Source: Acholoe squamosa (Eukaryota; Annelida; Polychaeta; Phyllodocida; Polynoidae). Taken from it: a stretch of 64,000 bases of DNA. A program made the position numbers and the translations under genes. How positions within the stretch are numbered: position 1 is the stretch's first letter; every line of letters begins with the position of its first letter. Under the pieces are notes generated by a model, which was not told the origin of the DNA, did not search any database, and saw only the letters and a list, made by a program, of their open reading frames with translations. Positions 12,243 to 24,177 of the stretch are shown here, in pieces. Location: positions 17,165,282 through 17,229,281 of the forward strand of contig OX439039.1 of the NCBI GenBank assembly GCA_949317995.1, given 5' to 3'.

Positions 12243-13420
12243 AAGAAATCTGATTTGTGATAGGACTGATTTTTCAATATCTGAAAAGCACTGACAGTTC
12301 TCTGCTCCATCGGTCGAAAAAGTTGGACCATTTTGTTCAGTATTAGTTGGATTTTTGTTTAATGATTCTTTGTTCCACTTTGACAGGGAATCATTTACTT
12401 TTAACTATTTTATCCCAGACTTCAACTTTGTTGCATAGCAACTGATTTATGATAAGGACTGTGATTAGTTCCTGATGAAGAGTAGCCGTGACAGGCTAGT
12501 GCATGTGTTCTTATTTTACTCTAGTCAATGAATAATCAAAGTACAACTTTTACATCTTTTGAAGTGGAAACTTTATTTTGATTCTGCTTGTCTGAAAGCA
12601 GACCGATCTCAGCACAACTGAAGTGCACAACGATAACTCTGATGAAGTCTATCCAAGACTTCCTTAGTAAATACATATATAACATTCCACAGGATATCAT
12701 GTGTTAATATGTGGTCCGTCCATTATAAAACTAGATCACAGCAGTCATACGAAACATCTTTGCACCTGTGCAAATACATTGTCGTGGAGAAGGACAACAA
12801 ATATCGGTCTGAATGACCTCATTAAACAATCGCACGCTGTGGACTAATCAGATCTGACATAAAGATTCTTGCATGTTTCAGGTATCAATATAGCATGTGG
12901 CTTTCCTGACATATATCTATATACTATGAACACGAGATGACTGTAGGTTATCTTGTAGGCAACTCTAGTTGTGTATCCTACTAGTACATGTATATGAAAA
13001 TGTACAAAAAAGAATTCCAGTTGGTTAAAAGTTTTGACAGACAATTCTTTGGACAGTCTGATGAGTGAAGGCCAAGGTTGATCTTGTATCAAAAAGGCAG
13101 CATAACAGTTCTACGTATCTAATTTACAGTTGTTTATTAGTAATAAAGTTAGACTTTCTTGTTTGAATTAGATATTTTCTCTTGTGTCCTTTAATATAAA
13201 AATCATCATACATGTATACAAAGCTGATCCACGGTGACATTTTGATTATGTCTTGTACTTTGTTTTCCATCGGTCCTTCTTAAATCTCATTTCATGTCAC
13301 ATGTACACAAAAGCAATACAAAGTCAAGGTACCTAGAATATCAATATAAAACACACTGTTCAGTCGCCATAGAAGAGAGGCTTCAGCACTGCTTCATATT
13401 GCCAGGGGCATTCGCCTTCT
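12243..13420. other. 3' regions between the two convergent Harbinger genes
   Basis: About 1.2 kb of AT-rich DNA with no coding potential, lying between the stop codons of the two transposon genes. It serves as the 3' untranslated region for both and contains the paired polyadenylation signals at 13133-13147. A TCGGTCG copy lies at about 12311. Confidence 0.7.
13133..13147. terminator. Back-to-back polyadenylation signals
   Basis: TTTATT at 13133-13138 is AATAAA on the minus strand, and AATAAA on the plus strand follows at 13142-13147. The plus gene ends at 12242 and the minus gene at 13421, so one compact site could serve both convergent transcripts. The hexamers are seen; their use is inferred. 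Confidence 0.55.
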
Positions 13421-15441
13421 TTAGTGAGACACCAGTACATAAGGCGCTCCATGACCTGCCTGACATACTGAGAGTGATTTTTTTTTTGTGAGACGTCGGT
13501 CGGTGGACACAAGTGCGATTTCCTTCCTCCACTCACCTTGGTGGAGGTTGTAATCCTTGTCCTCCCAGTCAGTCTCGGGTTTAGAGGTGTAGCAGTTAGG
13601 AACCTTAGATTTGAGAAAGTTGTGGAGACAAATGATGGCCATGACAACGTACCTAGCCCCCTCTGGCTCCATGTCGATCTCTCGTCTGAGGATGCGAAAT
13701 CGGGTGCAAAGAATTCCGAAGGTGTTTTCCACCACTCGTCTTGGCCTGCAGACACGATAGTTAAAGATTCGCTGCTTGAGACTGAGCTTGGCCTGAGGGA
13801 ATGGCTTCATCATTTGTGGAGATAATGAAAAAGCATCGTCCCCAATGAAAAAATAATTCATCTCTCCTTGATGGCCAGGGAAATCTTCTGGAGGGGGAAT
13901 ACCCAAAGGGTTGGCAGGATCTTGGATGTCAGTGTTGAATTGGGAGTCTGACCACAAGGAAGAATCGGAGGATTTTCCTTCAGCTCCAACGTCTACATAG
14001 AGAAACTTGTAGTCGGAATCTACTACAGCAAGGAGAACAATACTATAGAACGATTTATAGTTGTAATACTCGGATCCTGAATTTCTTGGACGTTTGATCC
14101 GCACATGCTTGCCATCCACCGCCCCCAGCACATGAGGCAAATTCCATTTGTCATGGAATCCTTGCGCGACCTCCCTCCATTCAGCTTCTGTCCTTGGAGT
14201 CTAAAAATAAATAAGACATAAGAAAAGAGTAAAAGTTTAGGTTTTTTTCACATTTCATCCACTGAAATAATTGATTCACCTATTTACGTATCATAGATAA
14301 CAATGAAGGAAAATTTTTCAAGATTGTCCCACTATAAATTAAAAAAGAATTATACAACATATTTAGACCCCTTGTGGAACCAGGTATACGACCGACAGAC
14401 TATATATAAAGAATCACATGGACATGAGGCTTATATAGGAACACCTACCTTTAGGTACTCCTCATGCAGCACTCTGTACAGGGCCCTACAGGTGTCCCTC
14501 ACGATTGGAAGCACGCTTTTCTCTGCTACCAAATACGACTGATGGAGGGAGAAAACGCTGTCGGCTGTAAAAATAAATGACAATTCAATTAAAAATTTTA
14601 AAAAATCTGATTCAACAGTACCTTATAAAAAGGAATTAATGAGAACCTATTACCTACATGTGCTACATCCTTTCAGACAGACACACAGATCAACTATAAA
14701 TTAGAGTGTCCAAAAGATAGAAAAAAAATTAAATAAAAAGTAATTTTTCATAGATTTATTTTGCTCACCCTGGGCTAGGTATCTGATGGTCAAGGAGAGT
14801 CGGTCCTCCACTGGAATCGCCTTCCTCCAATTTGTATCTTGCCTTTGGATCAGTGGTCGGACTAAATCCAAAAGCTCTTGGTGCAAGCACGGCATCATAC
14901 GAGTTGTTCTTCTGAACTCATCCACACAGCCAAGCTGAAAAGAATAATATATTAATGCTTCTGTGCCCTTACATGTCATTTCATGCAGAGATTCTCAAAG
15001 ATTGGGGTAAATAGATTCATTTTTGGTGGAGTACGATGGATTATGGCTTTTTATAACAAAAAAAAATTAAAAGGGGGGGAGGCAATCACAGAGATAAAGA
15101 AAAAAATTGATGTTCAATTCAAGTAGTATACATAGGAAGTTATAACACAAGCTTTGTTATAACACAAGCTTTGTCCATCGGTCGTGAAGGACAACATAAC
15201 GTACACTACTATAGGACTGTGAGCTACTCACCCTGAGCAGATCTACCTCTAGCTTCGCCATGGTGTTGCTCTGTGTAGGATCCTCCCTGGCCTGTGAGTA
15301 GGGATCTCTCCACCAAATCGGGCTCCTTCGCTTGATGCCATTCACGATCACTATGTCCTCCAGGTGGTCATGAACAGCATAGGAGACTGCTGCTGCGATG
15401 ACAGAGAATCGTTTCCACTGCTCCCACTTGCGTTTAGCCAT
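13421..15441 (-). CDS. PIF/Harbinger transposase (DDE_Tnp_4 type), four exons, intact
   Basis: Catalyses excision and insertion of the element into TWA targets. On the minus strand the exons are 15441-15232 (210 nt), 14934-14769 (166), 14564-14449 (116) and 14200-13421 (780). All have GT/AG borders and the phases fit exactly (0, 1, 0). The total is 1272 nt: 423 codons plus stop, with no internal stop, close to the usual family length. Exon 2 and 3 sequences match the family's N-terminal helical region (RLSLTIRYLAQ, then a LHQSY...ALYRVLHEEYL block). The catalytic triad is visible: D193 in GAVDGKHV (14114-14116), D285 in FIGDDAF (13838-13840) and E322 in VVENTFGIL (13727-13729). This is a DD36E-type spacing with 36 residues between the second D and E. 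Two E-box palindromes lie just upstream. No lesion is visible. Confidence 0.95.
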
Positions 15442-15478
15442 ATTGAAAACTGTCTATAAGACCCGCCTTTTTCTCTTA

Positions 15479-15498
15479 TCACGTGATAAGTCACGTGA
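15479..15498 (-). promoter_or_regulatory. Paired TCACGTGA E-boxes upstream of transposase
   Basis: Two identical palindromes TCACGTGA, at 15479-15486 and 15491-15498, lie 12 bp apart and 38-57 bp upstream of the transposase ATG. CACGTG is the classic core bound by USF/Myc-type bHLH factors. Their position suggests a promoter element; activity is inferred. Confidence 0.5.
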
Positions 15499-15519
15499 CA
15501 CAGGTAAATGAACAAAACA

Positions 15520-15676
15520 GACCGACCGATTTGTCTTAGTGGAACCAACTGCTCCTTTAATCGGTCGTAATGCAATCGGATTAGCTCCAGTGGAGCCAAC
15601 TCTGTAGCACGATTTGCGCTTTTCTGTCGGTCGTATTTCATTTTAAAGTCCGACAGATCTCTGTGGAACCAGCGCT
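15520..15676. repeat. Right TIR and subterminal repeats of the Harbinger element
   Basis: It mirrors the left end. GTGGAACCAAC at about 15540 and GTGGAGCCAACTCTG at about 15592 precede the terminal TCTCTGTGGAACCAGCGCT. GACCGACCGATT, ATCGGTCG and GTCGGTCG motifs lie between them. Confidence 0.85.
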
Positions 15677-15679
15677 TTA
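15677..15679 (+). other. Right target-site duplication (TTA)
   Basis: TTA follows the right terminal repeat and matches 8633-8635. Downstream sequence (ATGTATCATACCTACTC) continues as in the uninterrupted copy at 21773. Confidence 0.92.
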
Positions 15680-18046
15680 ATGTATCATACCTACTCATCC
15701 TCGATATGCAATTTTGCTCTAAGCATAAAAAGGTTTCTTTCTGGTGACCCGGCCGACCATAGCCAAAAAGGGCCTACCTGCCCTTTGTTGAGAACCTAGA
15801 TCTTTTAACAATGATACTGGAAACATAAAATATCCTTTTAGTCTTTATACATGATGTGTGTTATAGTGGATACACTGAAAGCTTGCCATGGTGCGATTGT
15901 GTATTGGCATGTAGACTCGCTAATAATATTATTGGCCAATCATAACGACCAGGAAACATTAATCTGAAGGCATTGCTTGGCTCTCAAATGGATAAATGTG
16001 GGTTATACGTTCAGGTCGGGGGGTAGGTGGAAGAGGGATGGTGATTCTCTCAGGTCGCGATGGGTGGATATGCATGCTTACACCAGTTACCTTTTGCAGC
16101 TCACGATTGCTTGCTGCATTGTCCTTTATCTTTCTTTGTGTTTAATCTATTATAATGGAACCTATAGTATACTATAGAACCAAAGCGAAATAAAGTATTG
16201 TTCTTAAGTTTACATATGTATACATACTTATTTTTCCATTACTAGGTGCCAGCACTTCCCTTTAATTATGTACCACAATGCCTAGGATAACAGTCGTCGG
16301 CCATAGAAATACAGTTAATACTTTTAGTACCATCCTCCACTACCAGGGTAGGCAATATTACTAAGGACACCTCAGTCAAGGGGCAGACAGGTATATAGGA
16401 GTGCAGGACATTAACACAACACCCATGTCATTTATAGATCAGCAGACATCCTTTTTATTGTATATTATGGTATGACAGTACCTTGTACAACCCCCACATC
16501 CACTATACAACTGCTGCCGGAGGACGACAGGAGACATTCACTGAGCATTCACTCATTACACAGGCCCTTTAAGTGTTACATTCTGATAGGGTTCATGTTT
16601 TCCGAGAGTCTATGTGTCATTTATTTAAGACACCAGACAGAAAGATATTACAGGGGACTGGTGTGAAGGCTACACAATGGGCTTTGGTGGGATGGCACAG
16701 CCTGGTCCCTCAGCCCATATCCTATACTACTGACAAATCCTACACTAATAACAAAGGCATAGATATAGCACTCATAGGGGCAGGTTGTCAGTTACTGCTG
16801 AGGTACATAGACGGACTGTGTGCTGACAGGTTTGACAGCATGATTGGCATTGGTGGGCATAGTTCCTGTAGGTGTCCCTGATGAACATATTTGCCAGGGT
16901 TACATCTATAGATGCATCATTGAGTTTGAGTTTAACAGGTTTTATTGGCATGGGAAACATCATATTGCAATAACAAAATTTCAGGTCAGCCAGACAACAA
17001 AGAAAAAAGTGAAAGATACACTGTGTATGATATGAAGGATGACAAAAAACACAAGTGAGAACAAATTGTGGATTAACACTCATTCATGATGATAAATTGC
17101 ATATCGACAAATATGACCAGTTCGCCCAACGATTGACTTGGTAACACTCCAGAGTTTACAACCTGATTCAAGCACATGGATCTATCCAATGACATACTCT
17201 ATTTCTATATGGTGGTACTTTGTTAACAGCTTGGTGGCCTAATTGGAGATCATTTTGACAAATGCACTCCTATCTGCAGCACTCTGTACAGTAGCACCTA
17301 AGACATCCCATAACTTTGAACCCCTCACCAAGGGTGACTTATCAAACACTTGGCATCTAGACTGACTTACGATGAGTTGTTTTTCCTCATGATTACGTTA
17401 CTGGTGGGCTGGCACTCTCAGATAACAGAGCGTTACATGCAAGTAGCACCACGTAAAGAGTCAAGGGGTTAGAGTAAGAGGGTAGGTGGGAGTACGATTT
17501 TGAGCTAAATATCTGATCCGCTACTCATCCATGACGTGACAAAGATTAGGAACAAATAGGAAGAAGGAGAGGGATGACGTGTACAATTTATACATACATG
17601 TAAAGCCAGGGTGAAATCGTAGAAAACGGGGACACACAGAAGAACATGTATTAAAGGCTAGAGAGCAGTGGTATACAGGTTTATCTGTATGGTATCGTAA
17701 CTTAGTAAGTTGTGTAGGGTGTGGTATAACACGCTAGGCACATATGGTGAAACAATAGAAGATAGTACATCCATCTCAGGGGGTGTACGGTGAGACCCGA
17801 GAGAGAAGAGAGAAGGGTACATTGTAAAAGTAGAAGGTGAGGCGAATGGTGAAGGACTTTAGGTATTAAGACCTTTCAGGATTGCATGATGCATTCAAAT
17901 ACAATGTCATGTCACTTTGTTGTCATGATGCGCCAATGCAGTGCTGGGGAATCCACTCCCGGGCTCAGCAGTGGTTGATCATGATGGCAAAGCAAGTAAC
18001 CTTTAAGTGGTACAACATAGTCCATGCTGCATAATGGGGAGAGTCA

Positions 18047-18311
18047 GAAGGGTCTTGCCAAAAGATAGCGAGGATGAACCTTTGTAAAACCTTCCTGAGA
18101 GTGCTGTAGAAATTGTGTATAGCATAACTCACTTTCATAGTATTGACGAAAGGAATAACTGCAGAATATATGAAAATTCTTTTTGAGATTTAAAAAAAAA
18201 AATTAAAGTGCATGTTTTGTGTAAACGATAAATCCAAACATGTATTTAGCAAGACAAAAACCTGCAAGTTTTCATTCTCAGTTCATGTTTCTTCTTTTGG
18301 CAAGACCCTCC
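18047..18311. mobile_element. MITE of the GAAGGGTCTTGCCAAAAG family (copy 1)
   Basis: Inverted terminal repeats G(A/G)AGGGTCTTGCCAAAAG bound about 265 bp of non-coding AT-rich DNA. The same element sits at the matching place in the second tandem copy. A related one with the same termini sits at 37065-37317 in a different context. No clear target duplication is seen and the superfamily is unknown. Confidence 0.75.
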
Positions 18312-18418
18312 ACATTGTAAAATCATCCTGAACCATTTTTCAATATGTGCGAAATGTGCTACGCTTAACCATCCTGTGGCAGCAGAGGCAGCGCTATAGT
18401 GGCCTGTTTAAGCACCCT

Positions 18419-18510
18419 GGAGGGTCTAGCCAAAAAATAAACGTGAACCCAAAAAGAAAACGTGCACGTTTTTGTGTTGCTAAATAAAAGTAAACCTATA
18501 TCAAATTCAG
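18419..18510 (+). mobile_element. Partial copy of the GGGTCTTGCC MITE
   Basis: It begins GGAGGGTCTAGCCAAAAAAT and continues with CCCAAAAAGAAAACGTGCAC, which also occurs inside the element at 37065-37317. The far terminus is missing. Most of this segment is absent from the second tandem copy (junction near 24295), with two bases of microhomology, so it was probably deleted there. Confidence 0.65.
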
Positions 18511-21500
18511 TGTTCCAAACACATTAGATTTACCCCTACATTAAGTATATCAATATTGCTTGTGTGCTTTAACATATTATTGGAAAGGTTTCTACAGATA
18601 GCGTTAATTTACACAGATAGTGGTTGAATGGTTGACACCGATGGTGTTCATTTTTATACAGATAGTGGTTGGATGGTCAACCTTCAGATAGCGGTCGTTT
18701 ACACAGATCTATAGTAGTTGTACAGTTGGGGGGGAGGTGCACATCAGAATAGGAGAAGGCAGGCCGGTACCAGGCAGGTAGTTCTGGAATGTTTTAGTGA
18801 GAATCAAGCCTCATCAAGTAAGGGTAATACCGGTGCATTTATTGCAGCTTTTATTGTCGCTAATATCCTTTTTTTCCTGTTCTGTGTATATCTGCCCATG
18901 GCCGTGGCAATATGCCAGCAGGGAGGGTACAGTTTGATGGTATCTGTTCTATGCTGGTATGAGGTTGCAGTCCGAATGGGGAGGGGGTGCATTGGCCCTG
19001 GAGTAGTAGCAGTATGCCTCAGCTAATTTAGATGGAACTCAATAAAATGGGAAACTGGTGGTAATGGTTCGATTTGGTCAATCACAGGTTCGGTAATGTG
19101 ATTATTGAATGCCTTTTAATTCCCCACACTATAAGGGACACAGTCACAAATCAATGTTTGGGGGTTTTGACATTTTCATCTCTCATCATTCTTCCACCAC
19201 AGGTATAAAAATACTTGTGCAAATGCGATTGCCTGTAAATAAAGCAATGTACAAAAGCTGTATGTATTGATATGACAACCTATACGCCTACTCAGCTATA
19301 GTGATAGTTATGTTTAGTCCCTATCCTCTCAGGATACCATATGTTGGTTAAAATAGAGAGTCTATCGATACTAGAAATTCGAAAATAACATTGAAGTTCC
19401 GAAAATTATTATATCAATTCCATGTTTATATGTTTCATGACAGTTACTGAGCCATTGCTAGTACCTTGAGATTTGTTACTTTTCTGCAACGATACCTATC
19501 CCGAATTCTGAAAATGAGCTACTGCCAAAGATTTGAAAATAAAAGAAGGAGAGGAAGTCACGGGCCGGAAGGCATCTAAATGTCTGCACCAAATTGGAGC
19601 TGGCAATGGACTTCTGTGTGTTTTTTCTAGTTCTGTACTCGACCACCAGAGGTATAATGGACAAATGGTGTGCATGGGACATAACGTCTTGGCATTTTGC
19701 CAGTTCCTGTCATCGAGGCCGTTCCTAACGTCACAGCATATCAAGCCATAACTCTCCTCCATTCTGCATGGTTGCAACATTGATGATACGATATCAAATG
19801 ACCTACAGGTTGTTCTAAACTAGGGAAAAGCACAGCTCCTCAAAGATAAGGTAGAGGGTACCACCCTCCGGCTGATATTAGTCATAAATGCCTTGCCTAG
19901 ATTTCATTCAGTAGTCATGTATCCTACACCACCGGACAGTTCTGCAGACATTCAGTTGATCACAGTAAGGTTGATCATATGTAGAAGAAAAGATACTATT
20001 GTTTTATGAATCAACCTCTTGGTGCTATTTGACAAGGATGTCATAAAAGCTACATAATATATATATTGACACTAACTTTGTATTATATATATGCATGCCC
20101 ATCCTGGCAGCATGCACATTGACAATTACCATGGTGGTTAGTGCTATCATGTATCTTATCTGGGCCTGACTCACCCCCCTCCCCATCTCCACATAGACAC
20201 ACACTTACTAGGCCAGCTTCATAAAGACTCACACTCATCACCTGGCCCCTTTATCGAACCTCTCAGAATTTTAGGATAATCCAAAACAACTAAGTCTTAT
20301 TCCCTCTTCAACAATGCCATATTCATACTCCAACCTTCTGACATCTCTTATACCCTCCACCATTTCTAATATCTGCATTTATCACGACCTCTATGTCCTT
20401 GTGGCTGTCCCCTCTGTCCCCAAACAGCATCCGAACATTGACATCCACGTGCACTGAGGTTATCTTCTGGTTGATGGTTGGAAATGAAACAAAAAGGGGA
20501 ACCATCAAAGTGGGGCGTGTACTGTTCACAGCGGGACTGCACATTTGATCAGTGGATAGGTAAGTGTGAAGACGTATGATATCGACGTATGATATCGACT
20601 CCTTAAGGGCCACATATTGCCCCTAAATCTGTGTTCCTCTGTTGTTATGATGCAAAGATACCACGTATTTTCAGTACTTTTTATTGGGCTCTTTTCAAAT
20701 TCTAAGGCTTGGTCCTGTTCCACTTACCTTTCGCCTACTCACATTTGAGTATTGTTCCCGATACCCCCACCCTTTCCCGTCCCCTCCCCCCCCCGAGGTA
20801 AGCCAACACTAAGTACCCCCATGCCAACAGATCACCCAGTCACCAGCTAACCTAGGTACATGGTGACTGAGGGGGGGGGGTAGGGGTGATATAGATATTG
20901 CATGTTTAGGTGACAGCCAACATGGTTTTTATTACTTTTGTTTATCTTTTCCACGTCATGTTTTCTTTGTTTTTTGTGATGACCTTTGATGACTCGAGGC
21001 CTGTGTGTTCGGGGATGGTGGTGATGAAGGGAGGTGACTGAGGCTAGGTTTGTTGATGTTATCTACCATTGTGTTTTTTGTCTGTTTTTTCTTTTGTGTG
21101 GAGTAATGCAACAATGTGATGTAACCCCCTCACGTTGTCCTAATGGGCATGTTGGGGGGATAAGGCCATTATTTTCCTCACCTTTATTCGGAAATACTGA
21201 GAGTATGTAGGCCAACACAGAAACAGTCGAATATCTCCATTTTGACAATGTAATTGAAAATATCTTTTCTAGCTTTGGTCTTCCATAAGATATTTCGCAA
21301 ACAACTGTGTATCCATGCATCTCAATTCAATTCATATTCTTAACTAAGAAGTGCTAAAGTATCGATTTCGAGTGAGAAAGATATATGGAAATTGTAGTAT
21401 GCTATAGTATTTTTATCTCTGCTATCAGGATAAAGTTTATACGTTTTTGCTATTTATCATATGAAGCACCCTCATCTCTCAGATATATGACCACAGGCTA

Positions 21501-21769
21501 TGAAATGCCCGCAGCTAAAAATCTCATCTTGAATAAAGTCTTCTCCAAGGGAATGTTTATGATGGACACTTTATTTAACTATAGTGGAATATTAGTGTTG
21601 CCAATTTGTAGCCTGTGCCTAACACGTGGTGTGAGAGGTGATGAGTTACTCAAACAAAGGGGGGAGTCACTCTGCTGCTGCTGGTGGGGAGCAGCACACC
21701 TGGCAGTCTGTACACGAGTGGAGGAGTCGAGATGTTAGATATCTGATCGTTTAAAGGCTGCACGATGCG

Positions 21770-21772
21770 TTA
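21770..21772 (+). other. Empty Harbinger target site (single TTA)
   Basis: The reading CACGATGCG-TTA-ATGTATCATACC joins exactly the two flanks of the transposon in copy 1, with only one TTA. There is no footprint or extra base, so it is the pre-insertion state and not an imperfect excision, although precise excision cannot be ruled out. Confidence 0.93.
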
Positions 21773-23913
21773 ATGTATCATACCTACTCGTCCTCGATAT
21801 GCAATTTTGCTCTAAGCATTAAAAGGTTTCTTTCTGGTGACTTGGCCGACCATAGCCAAAAAGGGCCTACCTGCCCTTTGTTGAGAACCTAGATCTTTTA
21901 ACAATGATACTGGAAACATAAAATATCCTTTTAGTCTTTATACATGATGTGTGTTATAGTCGATACACTGAAAGCTTGCCATGGTGCGATTGTGTATTGA
22001 CATGTAGACTCGCTAATAATATTATTGGCCAATCATAACGACCAGGAAACATTAATCTGAAGGCATTGCTTGGCTCTCAAATGAATAAATGTGGGTTATA
22101 CATTCAGGTCGGGGGTAGGCACTTCCCTTTAATTATGTACCACAATGCCTAGGATAACAGTCGTCGGCCATAGAAATACAGTTAATACTTTTAGTACCAT
22201 CCTCCACTACCAGGATAGCCAATATTACCAAGGACAACTCAGTCAGGGGGCAGACAGGTATATAGGAGTGCAGGACATTAACACAACACCCCTGTCATTT
22301 ATAGATCAGCAGACATCCTTTTTATTATATATTATGGTATGACAGTACCTGGTACAACCCCCACATCCACTATACTACTGCTGCCGTAGGACGACAGGAG
22401 ACATTCACTGGGCATTCACTTGTTACACAGGCCCTTTAAGTGTTACATTCTGATAGGGTTCATGTATTCCGAGAGTCTATGTATCATTTATTTAAGACAC
22501 CAGACAGAAAGATATTACAGGGGACTGGTGTGAAGGCTACACAATGGGCTTTGGTGGGATGGCACAGCCTGGTCCCTCAGCCCATATCCTATACTACTGA
22601 CAAATCCTACACTAATAACAAAGGCATATATATAGCACTCATAGGGGCAGGTTGTCAGTTACTGCTGAGGTACATAGACGGACTGTGTGCTGACAGGTTT
22701 GACAGCATGATTGGCATTGGTGGGCATAGTTCCTGTAGGTGTCCCTGATGAACATATTTGCCAGGGTTACATCTATAGATGCATCATTGAGTTTGAGTTT
22801 AACAGGTTTTATTGGCATGGGAAACATCATATTGCAATAACAAAATTTCAGGTCAGCCAGACAACAAAGAAAAAAGTGAAAGATACACTGTGTATGATAT
22901 GAAGGATGACAAAAAACACAAGTGAGAACAAATTGTGGATTAACACTCATTCATGATGATAAATTGCATATCGACAAATATGACCAGTTCGCCCAACGAT
23001 TGACTTGGTAACACTCCAGAGTTTACAACCTGATTCAAGCACATGGATCTATCCAATGACATACTCTATTTCTATATGGTGGTACTTTGTTAACAGCTTG
23101 GTGGCCTAATTGGAGATCATTTTGACAAATGCACTCCTATCTGCAGCACTCTGTACAGTAGCACCTAAGACATCCCATAACTTTGAACCCCTCACCAAGG
23201 GTGACTTATCAAACACTTGGCATCTAGACTGACTTACGATGAGTTGTTTTTCCTCATGATTACGTTACTGGTGGGCTGGCACTCTCAGATAACAGAGCGT
23301 TACATGCAAGTAGCACCACGTAAAGAGTCAAGGGGTTAGAGTAAGAGGGTAGGTGGGAGTACGATTTTGAGCTAAATATCTGATCCGCTACTCATCCATG
23401 ACGTGACAAAGATTAGGAACAAATAGGAAGAAGGAGAGGGATGACGTGTACAATTTATACATACATGTAAAGCCAGGGTGAAATCGTAGAAAACGGGGAC
23501 ACACAGAAGAACATGTATTAAAGGCTAGAGAGCAGTGGTATACAGGTTTATCTGTATGGTATCGTAACTTAGTAAGTTGTGTAGGGTGTGGTATAACACG
23601 CTAGGCACATATGGTGAAACAATAGAAGATAGTAAATCCATCTCAGGGGGTGTACGGTGAGACCTGAGAGAGAAGAGAGAAGGGTACATTGTAAAAGTAG
23701 AAGGTGAGGCGAATGGTGAAGGACTTTAGGTATTAAGACCTTTCAGGATTGCATGATGCATTCAAATACAATGTCATGTCACTTTGTTGTCATGATGCGC
23801 CAATGCAGTGCTGGCGAATCCACTCCCTGGCTCAGCAGTGGTTGGTCATGATGGCAAAGCAAGTAACCTTTAAGTGGTACAACATAGTCCGTGCTGCATA
23901 ATGGGGAGAGTCA

Positions 23914-24177
23914 GAAGGGTCTTGCCAAAAGATAGCGAGGATGAACCTTTGTAAAACCTTCCTGAGAGTGCTGAGGAAATTGTGTATAGCCTAACTCGTT
24001 TTCATAGTATTGACGAAAGGAATTACTGCAGAATATATGAAATTCTTTCTGAGATTTAAAAAAAGGAAGTAAAGTGCATGTTTTCTGTAAACGATAACTC
24101 CAAACATGTATTTAGCAAGACAAAAACCTGCAAGTTTTCTTGCTCAGTTCATGTTTCTTCTTTTGGCAAGACCCTCC
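23914..24177. mobile_element. MITE of the GAAGGGTCTTGCCAAAAG family (copy 2)
   Basis: Counterpart of 18047-18311 with the same termini and flanks, so it was present before the tandem duplication. Internal differences are few. Confidence 0.75.

Larger units (their letters stand above)
8636..15676. mobile_element. PIF/Harbinger DNA transposon (7041 bp, two genes)
   Basis: The ends are inverted repeats: AGTGCTGGTTCCACAGAGA on the left, and on the right the complement of AGCGCTGGTTCCACAGAGA, one mismatch in 19. Both are flanked by TTA. Inside are two convergent genes, an AT-hook/MADF/BESS protein on the plus strand and a DDE transposase on the minus strand, the standard pair for this superfamily. 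The matching site in the second tandem copy (21770-21772) has a single TTA and no insert, so the ends and the target duplication are exact. The transposase reads intact while the partner gene has frameshifts, so the element may be recently active but is perhaps no longer autonomous. Confidence 0.95.
6956..20095 (+). repeat. Tandem duplication, copy 1 (interrupted by Harbinger)
   Basis: Sequence from 6956 (GCCCATCCTGGCAGCATGCAC) is repeated in the same orientation from 20096, and the match runs to the end of both copies. Without the 7041-bp transposon and one TSD the unit is about 6.1 kb. Copy 1 holds about 230 bp at 16026-16253 and about 85 bp at 18426-18510 that copy 2 lacks. No convincing gene lies in the unit outside the transposon. 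The copies abut at about 20092 in an AT-rich run, which makes a head-to-tail tandem. Unmerged haplotypes are an alternative explanation. Confidence 0.9.
15680..20095. other. Right part of tandem copy 1, no gene recognised
   Basis: Unique-looking DNA matching 21773-25853. Open frames of about 100 codons, such as those near 16.6-17.1 kb, are identical in both copies. However, they lack domains, overlap on both strands and lie in a stretch that is identical at DNA level, so their conservation is not evidence of coding. It contains one full and one partial GGGTCTTGCC MITE. Confidence 0.6.

Noticed and set aside
16772..17083. 103-codon minus-strand frame identical to one at 22639-22950, suggesting a conserved small gene
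   Set aside because: The surrounding DNA is also identical over about 1 kb, including non-coding parts, so identity reflects recent duplication or conversion. No domain or splice context is seen.
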